DNA of 17,139 nucleotides from CAKTOF01 sp964544345. GTDB taxonomy: Bacteria; Bacillota; Clostridia; Oscillospirales; Oscillospiraceae. A model generated the notes under the pieces. The model saw only the letters and a program-made list of their open reading frames with translations, was not told the origin of the DNA and searched no databases. The translations under genes were made by a program, and so were the position numbers. Numbering within the stretch: the first letter of the stretch is position 1; every line of letters begins with the position of its first letter. The stretch is from positions 1 through 17,139 of the forward strand of contig CAZJBT010000036.1 in assembly GCA_964544345.1 (NCBI GenBank). Direction: 5' to 3'. This document shows positions 1 to 5,329 of this stretch, piece by piece.

Positions 1-94
1 TTATACCGCCAGCTATGCGAATAATATCGACGCGCTATGGGAGGACATTGAGTTCTATACCAGTATGATGGCACAGGGGGGAGGCGGCGTCTGA
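1..94 (+). CDS. C-terminal end of an unidentified protein (5' partial)
   Basis: An open frame enters from the left edge and codes for about 30 residues before TGA at 92-94, followed directly by TAA at 95-97. The tail reads like a helix (ANNIDALWEDIEFYTSMMAQ) and ends in a glycine run and a valine. I do not recognise the family from so short a piece. The closely packed frames that follow recall a phage or tail-type structural cassette, but that is weak inference. A G-rich Shine-Dalgarno-like stretch at 77-85 lies just before the stop and could serve the next frame, or could stimulate frameshifting into it (see findings). Confidence 0.5.
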   Translation, partial: YTASYANNIDALWEDIEFYTSMMAQGGGGV

Positions 95-167
95 TAAGGA
101 AAACCCCCGCAATGCGGCGCAGTTCCTGGCGCGAGCCGCGGAATGCGCGGCGGGCACTGACGGTGCG

Positions 168-1181
168 GTGGCCGTGTGGGCAAGCGCCGAGACGCTGCGA
201 CAGTATGTCGACGCGGATGGAAACTCGAATGGAGGAGATCAAGTCATCGCCAGCATGGCACAGATTATGGCGCGAAACTATTTGCTGGCGGAATATGTGG
301 CAAACAACAGCACATATCATGTTTCGGAGGATGCACTGGAACAGTTGAAAAGCTATCAGGCGGCGGTTGATGATTTGTTCCATCGCCTGCTTACAGGTGA
401 GGGGCTAAACCTTTATGAGTCTTCTATGGGCGGTGATTTGGATGCTTTGAGAACTGCCGCCGCAAACTATATTGCAGTAGTGGATGGCAGAAGCCAGGCT
501 CAGGCGGACGCAGAGGCTTTCTACGCGCTGATGAGTACGATCGATGCGGCTTCCACAAGCGATGCGGATGGGAACGTGGCGCATGACACGGCGGACAGCG
601 ATGAATATATGGCGTCGATGCGCGCATACGCCAACATGATAGGCGCCGTATTGAACAATCAAGTGTCGGCAGGTGATGTTTCCGAAGTGAACGCCAAGAT
701 CGACGCCAGCGATTCCGTGGTCGTGATCTGCGCCACCAAGACCAACGGCGTGCTGAGCTTCACCGTCAGCCCTGCGGACGCTGATCCGAGAGACAGCGGG
801 GACAGCGGGGAAACCGAAAAAGTAGCGCCGACAGATAAAACGACAAGCATTGCAGCCACAATCACAGAAGATAGCATTGTTATTACACCATCCACGATTG
901 CAACAAAGTATGGTTCGAATGCGCTTATTGCTACACTAACGGCACCCGATGGGTGGACAATTGACGTGGATGAGTCAGGCGCTATAGCGTCCGACACAAA
1001 ACTCTTTGAGGTCAAGATTTATGAATATAGAGGTGGTACAAGGCGGCTTTCTATTCAGCAGGGTGCCTATGGTCAAGGAACATGGGGAAGTGCAACCATT
1101 GCTGTTGTATTGAAAAATTCTACAGACAGCTCCGTGACAAAGACACTCTCTACAACAATTGATTTGTACGCGCTGAATTAA
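168..1181 (+). CDS. Hypothetical protein: helical N-terminal part, beta-rich C-terminal domain; start uncertain
   Basis: From GTG 168 the frame gives 337 residues. Residues 1 to about 175 are alanine-rich and look helical. Residues about 180-215 form a short beta-like stretch, then an acidic linker (DPRDSGDSGETEKV). Residues about 225-337 look like an Ig-like beta domain with alternating hydrophobics and many Thr and Ser. There is no signal peptide, membrane segment or recognisable catalytic motif. The same frame is open upstream to 69 and reads as plausible protein (DKENPRNAAQFLARAAECAAGTDGAVAVW), but no ATG, GTG or TTG occurs there. GTG 168 is therefore only the first standard start and has no clear ribosome site. 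The true N-terminus may lie near 93, through a rare start, a +1 frameshift from the preceding frame, or a lost start codon. Roughly 820-1180 is more AT-rich than the eut genes, consistent with accessory or transferred DNA. Phage or surface structural protein is possible but unproven. Confidence 0.6.
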   Translation: MAVWASAETLRQYVDADGNSNGGDQVIASMAQIMARNYLLAEYVANNSTYHVSEDALEQLKSYQAAVDDLFHRLLTGEGLNLYESSMGGDLDALRTAAANYIAVVDGRSQAQADAEAFYALMSTIDAASTSDADGNVAHDTADSDEYMASMRAYANMIGAVLNNQVSAGDVSEVNAKIDASDSVVVICATKTNGVLSFTVSPADADPRDSGDSGETEKVAPTDKTTSIAATITEDSIVITPSTIATKYGSNALIATLTAPDGWTIDVDESGAIASDTKLFEVKIYEYRGGTRRLSIQQGAYGQGTWGSATIAVVLKNSTDSSVTKTLSTTIDLYALN

Positions 1182-1212
1182 CCAATATAAATACGGGAAA
1201 GTGGGGGCGGCC

Positions 1213-1341
1213 GTGGCGAAATATCGCTTGAGCGCGGAGGTAAGAGCAAGGCAAAATACAAGCGCGATCTACACAGGAGGTTCTGTGAGTTCCCTTCCAT
1301 CCCGCACCAGAGGCTCCTCTCCCAGCACCAGCGGATCGTGA
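1213..1341 (+). CDS. Possible small protein, 42 residues
   Basis: A GTG-started frame at 1213 runs to TGA at 1339-1341 and reads MAKYRLSAEVRARQNTSAIY followed by a Gly/Ser/Pro/Arg-rich tail. A GGGGG stretch at about 1202-1206 could serve as ribosome site. It lies 31 bases after the preceding frame ends. The start looks like a real protein N-terminus, but the frame is short and the low-complexity tail could be chance. It may also be the stub of a longer gene cut off by the hairpin element that begins at 1343. No function is proposed. Confidence 0.3.
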   Translation: MAKYRLSAEVRARQNTSAIYTGGSVSSLPSRTRGSSPSTSGS

Positions 1342-1342
1342 A

Positions 1343-1384
1343 GAAAATAAAAAATCGGCAAGCTCCAAAAGGGGCTTGCCGATT
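1343..1384 (-). terminator. Rho-independent terminator for the reverse-strand membrane gene
   Basis: A stem of 11 perfect pairs (1353-1363 with 1374-1384) extends inward through one G-T and two G-C pairs to an AAAA loop. Read on the reverse strand the stem is followed by T6, A, T4. The hairpin lies beyond the stop of the 2293-1518 gene, after one copy of the repeat element, so it is the most likely transcript end for that gene. Confidence 0.75.
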
Positions 1385-1388
1385 GAGA

Positions 1389-1489
1389 CTGTCAAAGAAC
1401 GCCCGTGGCGTTCTTCGACAAGGGACTGCGGCCTGTCGCAGCGCACGAATCGTGCGTCGACGCCGCACGATCCGCACGTTTATAGGCCG
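1389..1489. repeat. Structured intergenic repeat, copy 1 (~101 bp)
   Basis: This copy matches 2420-2524 in the same orientation. Part A is a hairpin: GTCAAAGAACGCC at 1391-1403 pairs with 1407-1419, with one A-C mismatch and a CGT loop. Part B has an outer stem, GGCCTGT at 1430-1436 with ATAGGCC at 1482-1488. It encloses a conserved CGCAGCGCACG and an inner hairpin, ATCGTGCG at 1449-1456 with 1464-1471. The inner hairpin differs in sequence from copy 2 but occupies the same place. That pattern suggests conserved structure rather than simple duplication. Confidence 0.8.
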
Positions 1490-1519
1490 CCGCATCAGTA
1501 CTGATGCGGCGAGTTTTTT
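1488..1519 (+). terminator. Rho-independent terminator, + strand
   Basis: A 24-base perfect palindrome (1488-1511, core GCATCAGTACTGATGC) is followed after two bases by T6 at 1514-1519. The orientation would end + strand transcripts coming from the 1-1341 genes. The T-run touches the stop codon of the convergent reverse gene (1520-1518). Confidence 0.7.
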
Positions 1520-2293
1520 ACCCTCTCACCTTCTGCGCGTTGTTCTCTGCGATTCGGTCGGTAAAGGAAAGCCGGTCAGACCTGCGGCGGAGCCGCTCGG
1601 TAAATCGGCTGGAATAGGCAATGAAAATGCAGTACGCATACGGCATGCCAAGATTGGTCTCCAGCAGAGAATTCACCGCGAGCGTCAGCAGCTTATCGCC
1701 CGCGGACGCAAAGCCCGCGCTGCGGATGCCGCCGAGCAGCAGTCCCGCCTCCCAGCCAAACTGCACAAGAACGCCGATCGCCAGCAGCCAGAGCAGCGGC
1801 GCCCGCTTTTGCCGATCGCTCTGAAACAGATTGTACACGATGATCCCCAAATAGCCGATGAATAAGATCGCAGCCATATACCCATGATAGGCGCCGGTCG
1901 TGCGCTCGATCACAATCATCGCGCCGCCGTTCGAGAAAGTCTGCGTAAGAAGCGGACAGCAGAACCACCAACTCAGAATGAGCAGCGACCACTCGAGCAG
2001 ATGTTCGTCCTTCTTCATCCAAAGCCAGATCCAGGTGAAATTCGTGAAGCCGTAGCTCATGGACATCCAGAGCAGTACCCAGAACAGGCTGTACCCCTCG
2101 GATATTGAGCGGGTATGGAGCAAAAGATGGAAAACACCGTGTCCACCAGCATGTAGACGATCCCCATTACAAATCCGACGATCACCGTCATATACTGCTT
2201 TCTGCGGAGCAGCAGCACACAGTAGACCAACAAAAAAGCGAGATCGAGCCAGATGTAGAGCGGCGCAAACTGCCGCCTTGCAATGAGTTCCAT
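1518..2293 (-). pseudogene. Multi-pass membrane protein gene with an internal one-base frameshift
   Basis: The gene starts at ATG 2293 after a strong GGAGGAG ribosome site. The first frame codes for MELIARRQFAPLYIWLDLAF and two membrane helices, up to ...VDTVFSIFC. Near 2125-2100 sensible coding moves to the -1 frame (HTRSISEGYSLFWVLLWMSM...) and continues to TAA at 1520-1518. The span is 776 bases. One added base gives 777, exactly 259 codons, so the simplest reading is a single missing base in a 258-residue protein. The repaired product has about seven hydrophobic helices and an Arg-rich C-terminal tail, and I see no catalytic motif. I do not recognise the family. It has its own promoter and a downstream terminator, and both ends are flanked by copies of the structured repeat. 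It could be a true pseudogene, a sequencing error, or less likely programmed frameshifting, since there is no obvious slippery heptamer at the junction. Confidence 0.7.
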
Positions 2294-2339
2294 CCAAATT
2301 TCTCCTCCCAACCTGCCGATCGGCCGGCAAACGCTTTTC

Positions 2340-2368
2340 AGTGTACCTTTTTTGCCGAACCCTGTCAA
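2340..2368 (-). promoter_or_regulatory. Sigma-70-type promoter for the reverse-strand membrane gene
   Basis: On the reverse strand TTGACA (2368-2363) is followed after 17 bases by TACACT (2345-2340), a consensus -35 and a good -10. Transcription would start near 2333, about 40 bases before ATG 2293. The leader carries a small hairpin (TGCCG, six-base loop, CGGCA; 2314-2329) that could be an operator or simply leader structure. Confidence 0.75.
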
Positions 2369-2378
2369 GTTATGCGAT

Positions 2379-2415
2379 AAAAAAGCCATGCAGTCAGAGA
2401 CGACTGCATGGCTTT
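2379..2415 (-). terminator. Rho-independent terminator for the beta-helix gene
   Basis: A 14-pair stem (2382-2395 with 2402-2415, AGAGAC loop) is followed on the reverse strand by a run of six T (2384-2379). It lies about 260 bases beyond the stop of the 4086-2674 gene. The same stem sequence, with a different loop, recurs at 2625-2658. Confidence 0.7.
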
Positions 2416-2419
2416 GAGC

Positions 2420-2524
2420 CTGTCAAAGAACGCCTGCGGCGTTCTTTGACAGGGGGGGACTGCGGGCCTGTCGCAGCGCACGCCTTGCCCGCTGAAAGCG
2501 GACAAGGCGCACGTTTACAGGCCG
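2420..2524. repeat. Structured intergenic repeat, copy 2 (~105 bp)
   Basis: Second copy of the element at 1389-1489. Part A is a perfect hairpin, GTCAAAGAACGCC at 2422-2434 with GGCGTTCTTTGAC at 2438-2450. Part B has an outer stem, GGCCTGT at 2465-2471 with ACAGGCC at 2517-2523. The inner hairpin, 2483-2492 with 2498-2507, has one mismatch and a TGAAA loop. The segments outside the inner hairpin are nearly identical to copy 1, while the inner hairpin is a different sequence of similar shape. Confidence 0.8.
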
Positions 2525-2530
2525 AGCAGT

Positions 2531-2598
2531 GTTTTTTCCGACGCACAGGTCGCCGGAAAAAACAATTCTGATTTGATTTCGCCGCTGCGGCGGCGAAA
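2531..2598. repeat. Two further hairpins in the intergenic array
   Basis: GTTTTTTCCG at 2531-2540 pairs perfectly with CGGAAAAAAC at 2554-2563. TTTCGCCGC at 2577-2585 pairs perfectly with GCGGCGAAA at 2590-2598. I see no coding frame of note between 2294 and 2673; the stretch is a run of about six hairpins. Their role is unknown. Confidence 0.6.
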
Positions 2599-2624
2599 CT
2601 CTGCGAGGCTTTTTTGACAAGCTG

Positions 2625-2661
2625 AAAGCCATGCAGTCAAAAACGACTGCATGGCTTTTTT
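2625..2661 (+). terminator. Terminator-like hairpin, + strand, duplicate of the stem at 2382-2415
   Basis: A 14-pair stem (2625-2638 with 2645-2658, AAAAAC loop) is followed by T to 2661. It would end + strand transcription, but no + gene lies directly upstream. It may protect the convergent beta-helix gene from read-through, or be one end of an inserted element. Confidence 0.6.
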
Positions 2662-2673
2662 ATGTTTGGCGTT

Positions 2674-4086
2674 TCAGGCGACTGTCAGGACGCCGCCGCC
2701 GGGGAGCTTATACTCGCCCGAGAGCGTGCAGCCCTCGCCCGCTTCGGCTGCGATGGTCACGCCAGCCGGAGCGTCAATCTGACTCACGCGGACGCCGCCG
2801 ACCAGGACGACCCGGCTGTCTGCCGTTGCTGTCCAGCGAGACGCGCCGTCCATCGCCAGATACGCATCCAAAACCGCGCCCTTGAGTGTGGAAGCGGTGA
2901 GCGTCACCTTCATAGTGCGGTCGGTATCCTCGTTGAGGATGCTGCCCTCGGCCTGCATCGCGGCGAGAACGATGTTGTTGCCGAAAACATCTTTTTCACC
3001 GACCTTGGTCGCACACTCGTCCGGATTCACGATCGCGCGGGCCAGGACGCCGGACTTGCTGGCGATCCGCGCGCCAACTATGTCGATGTAGGTGTTGCAG
3101 CTACGCAGCAGCAAAAACTCCTCGCCGCAGACGAAGCTGCCGCCGCGGACAAAGAGCTGGCCGATCTCGGTGTCGATGCCCATGACATCGTGGATCATAG
3201 CGCCATATTTGCCGGACTCCGCCGTGCAGTTGTTCCAGGCAAGATCACACTCGCCAGCCAGGATGGCCGTGTGTGTGGCCGTGTGGAAGCGGCAGTTGTT
3301 CAGAACAACATGGCAGTCGCCATCGGAATATGTGCCATAGCCTTTGTCCTTGACCGTGACATCGCAGTTGTTCGCCTCGAGATAGACATAACCGTTGCCA
3401 GCGTCCGTCGAGAGTCCCGCCCAGCCGGCGGCAATGATCGTGGAATCATAGAAATAGGTTCTGGAATTGTCCATCGACAGATGGCAGCGGCTGGTGCCGC
3501 CGATTTCCAGCGCGGCAGGCGGCTCAAGCATGCCCATGCCGATCCTCGGCACATAGTCCGCAGGAAGCTCGCCGCCGTCAGCGGTCAAGCGGCAGTTGCG
3601 GATGATGGCTGTGCTGCCGCCCGTAACCTCAGTCGCGCTGCGCGCAGCGCCGGCCATATGAATATCCAGATTTTCGAGCACAACGTCGCTCTGCTTATTG
3701 ACCAGAACGCCCGCGCCGATCCCAGCAAAATCGTCCTCGCCGACGCCGGACATATCGATTTTGCTGTCTCTGACCGTATAGGCCTTGCAGCTTTCAAGAT
3801 AAATGCCATTTAGCTTTTCCTGTTCGGACTCGATCGTAATGCCGGAAATGCCTGTGGCAATGGCATTCGGTTCGCCCTCTGTGATTTTCAGCTCAGATTT
3901 CTCTTCCACATAGGTGTTGTTCTCCACACGGAGCACCGCCGTAAGCGGCTTGTTCAGATCCGGCCAGCCCCAGCCGTCTTCTGGATAGACAAGCTCCGGC
4001 TTGTTCTGGATGCCGCCTGTCGACTGCATGCCGAACGGCGGCTGCACAGATGGGAACACTTTAGATTTTGCGTCAATCAGCTTCAC
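2674..4086 (-). CDS. Parallel beta-helix (pectate-lyase-like fold) protein, function unknown
   Basis: The 470-residue product starts at ATG 4086 after a strong AGGAGGAT ribosome site. From about residue 75 to 440 it shows the short repeating beta-strand pattern of right-handed parallel beta-helix proteins: turns of about 20-25 residues rich in Asn, Gly, Asp and small hydrophobics (YLEANNCDVTVKD, HVVLNNCRFHT, DLAWNNCTAES). Several NNC and SCN turns suggest an Asn/Cys ladder. The N-terminus (MKLIDAKSKVFPSVQPPFGM) has no signal peptide, and there is no transmembrane segment or sorting motif. The fold is shared by polysaccharide lyases, phage tailspikes and adhesins. I see no diagnostic catalytic residues, so no activity is claimed. 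It diverges from eutG across 166 bases, with its own promoter. It is not a known eut component, and its placement is probably incidental. Confidence 0.75.
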   Translation of the reverse strand: MKLIDAKSKVFPSVQPPFGMQSTGGIQNKPELVYPEDGWGWPDLNKPLTAVLRVENNTYVEEKSELKITEGEPNAIATGISGITIESEQEKLNGIYLESCKAYTVRDSKIDMSGVGEDDFAGIGAGVLVNKQSDVVLENLDIHMAGAARSATEVTGGSTAIIRNCRLTADGGELPADYVPRIGMGMLEPPAALEIGGTSRCHLSMDNSRTYFYDSTIIAAGWAGLSTDAGNGYVYLEANNCDVTVKDKGYGTYSDGDCHVVLNNCRFHTATHTAILAGECDLAWNNCTAESGKYGAMIHDVMGIDTEIGQLFVRGGSFVCGEEFLLLRSCNTYIDIVGARIASKSGVLARAIVNPDECATKVGEKDVFGNNIVLAAMQAEGSILNEDTDRTMKVTLTASTLKGAVLDAYLAMDGASRWTATADSRVVLVGGVRVSQIDAPAGVTIAAEAGEGCTLSGEYKLPGGGVLTVA

Positions 4087-4135
4087 GAATTATCCTCCTT
4101 CATGATTTGAGAAATTTGGGGATTCCCCTCTTTTT

Positions 4136-4163
4136 TTGGGAATTCTCTTCTTATATTTTAAAT
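4136..4163 (+). promoter_or_regulatory. Weak candidate promoter for the eut operon
   Basis: TTGGGA (4136-4141) is followed after 16 bases by TTAAAT (4158-4163). Each box matches the sigma-70 consensus at four of six positions. It overlaps the better reverse promoter. A T7 run lies just upstream. I see no B12 riboswitch core and no clear EutV-type dual-hexaloop hairpins in 4087-4252, so the real eut promoter may be activator-dependent and different from this one. Confidence 0.25.
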
Positions 4164-4183
4164 GGATTATCGCATGAAGTAAA
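4155..4183 (-). promoter_or_regulatory. Candidate promoter for the beta-helix gene
   Basis: On the reverse strand TTTACT (4183-4178) is followed after 17 bases by TAAAAT (4160-4155). The predicted start near 4148 gives a leader of about 60 bases. The leader contains an inverted repeat (ATTCCC, A-rich spacer, GGGAAT) and an overlapping GGGG-ATT-CCCC hairpin seen on either strand at 4118-4128. Confidence 0.5.
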
Positions 4184-4218
4184 GAATTATTTTCCCCAAG
4201 CTCATGTTTTTCTCGTTC

Positions 4219-4244
4219 GCGGTAATACTATCGCCACAAGGCGG
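4219..4244 (+). promoter_or_regulatory. Overlapping hairpins at the eutG ribosome site
   Basis: Hairpin 1 pairs GCGGTA (4219-4224) with TATCGC (4229-4234), allowing one G-U. Hairpin 2 pairs CGCC (4232-4235) with GGCG (4240-4243) across an ACAA loop and would cover most of the ribosome site AAGGCGG (4238-4244). They share 4232-4234, so only one can form at a time. This arrangement could control translation of eutG. The role is inferred. Confidence 0.4.
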
Positions 4245-4252
4245 TGTGTGTA

Positions 4253-5329
4253 ATGAATGGCTTTTCCTGTCACACAAGGATTTTCTCAGGCGTCGATGCG
4301 CTGACCTACCTGGACGGGCTGCAGTGCTCGCGCGTGCTGGTGGTCACGGATTCGTTTTTCGCCGGGAACGGAACAGCGGAGCGGCTGGCCGCGCGGGTCT
4401 CAGGTGCAAAAGCGTGCATATTCGGCGATGTGACGCCGGATCCGGATCTCGCGCTCGTCGCGCGCGGTGTACAGATCCTGGATGAGTTTCAGCCGGACTG
4501 CATTTTGGCGCTCGGCGGCGGCAGCCCAATGGACTGCGCTAAGGCGATGCGATATCTCTCCGAGCGCCGCATAACTCTTGTCGCGATCCCGACCACCTCG
4601 GGCACCGGCAGCGAAGTCACGACGTTCGCCATCGTCACAAAGGACGGCGCGAAGCTGCCGCTCGTTGACGACGCGCTTGCGCCGGAGGTCGCTCTGCTCG
4701 ATCCGTCACTTTTGCAGGAGCTGCCGAAAGGTCTAATCGCGGACGCAGGCTTTGACATCCTCGCCCATTGTCTCGAAGCTGCAGCGGCGACCGGCGCGAC
4801 GGCAATGAGCGCCGCGCTGGCCGGGCAGGCGTTCGCTTGCGCCTATGCCTCCCTTACCGCATCGTACCGCGGTGACACTTCCGTGCGTCTTGCCATCCAT
4901 GAGGCGGCCTGCATGGCCGGCATTGCGTTCAACAGCGCGGGGCTGGGCGCATGCCATGCGCTCTCGCACGCACTTGGCGGACAGTTCCACACGGCACATG
5001 GGCGGCTCAATGCCATTCTTCTGCCGCAGGTCATCGAGCGAAACGCAGACGCAGCGCTCCCGGCGTATGGCGCGCTGGCCATACAGGCCGGGATCTCCGG
5101 GGCAACGGATCGGATGCGGCTGCGCAATCTGCTCTCCGGGCTGCGGCGGCTGCGGAGTACGCTTGGGCTTCCCGAGACGCTCGCGCAGGCTGGGATCGCC
5201 CGGCCGGAGCTGATAGGTTCGCTGGACAGGCTATGCCGCACGGCGCTGGCTGATCGATGCCTGAGCACCAACCCAGTCCCGCTTGACGCAGCGGAGCTGG
5301 AAGCGATCCTGCGGGCGGTGGCGGGATGA
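4253..5329 (+). CDS. eutG: EutG, iron-type alcohol dehydrogenase
   Basis: EutG reduces acetaldehyde to ethanol and regenerates NAD+ for EutE inside the compartment. The 358-residue product belongs to the group III Fe-dependent alcohol dehydrogenases. It shows the nucleotide motif GGGSPMDCAK at residues 88-97 and PTTSGTGSE near 113-121. The likely iron ligands are D168, H172, H235 and H249 (FDILAHCLEA; ACHALSHALGGQFHTAHG). ATG 4253 is chosen because AAGGCGG lies eight bases upstream; the GTG at 4244 overlaps that site. The protein is somewhat shorter than typical EutG (about 380-395 residues), mostly at the N-terminus, and begins without a targeting helix. It is the first gene of the operon and its stop overlaps the eutA start (ATGA). 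PduQ-type propanol dehydrogenases are close relatives; the context decides for EutG. Confidence 0.9.
   Translation: MNGFSCHTRIFSGVDALTYLDGLQCSRVLVVTDSFFAGNGTAERLAARVSGAKACIFGDVTPDPDLALVARGVQILDEFQPDCILALGGGSPMDCAKAMRYLSERRITLVAIPTTSGTGSEVTTFAIVTKDGAKLPLVDDALAPEVALLDPSLLQELPKGLIADAGFDILAHCLEAAAATGATAMSAALAGQAFACAYASLTASYRGDTSVRLAIHEAACMAGIAFNSAGLGACHALSHALGGQFHTAHGRLNAILLPQVIERNADAALPAYGALAIQAGISGATDRMRLRNLLSGLRRLRSTLGLPETLAQAGIARPELIGSLDRLCRTALADRCLSTNPVPLDAAELEAILRAVAG

Noticed and set aside
659..1015. 118-residue hydrophobic - strand frame
   Set aside because: It lies antisense to the 168-1181 frame; its Val/Ser richness follows from Asp/Thr/Ala codons on the + strand, and no ribosome site is seen.
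1389..2524. Insertion sequence carrying a transposase
   Set aside because: The gene between the repeats is a multi-pass membrane protein, the repeats are direct rather than terminal inverted, and no transposase motif is visible.
1389..2661. CRISPR array
   Set aside because: There are only two ~100 bp imperfect copies almost 1 kb apart, with no short regular repeat-spacer pattern and no cas genes.
2662..3813. 383-residue open frame on the + strand
   Set aside because: It is antisense to the beta-helix gene, whose strand has a clear ribosome site, promoter and repeat pattern; the + translation is Ala/Arg/Asp-rich without structure.
4087..4252. Adenosylcobalamin riboswitch or EutV-binding dual hairpins upstream of eutG
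   Set aside because: The region is only 166 bases, lacks a recognisable B12-box, and I could not find two hairpins with the A1/G4 hexaloops expected for EutV.
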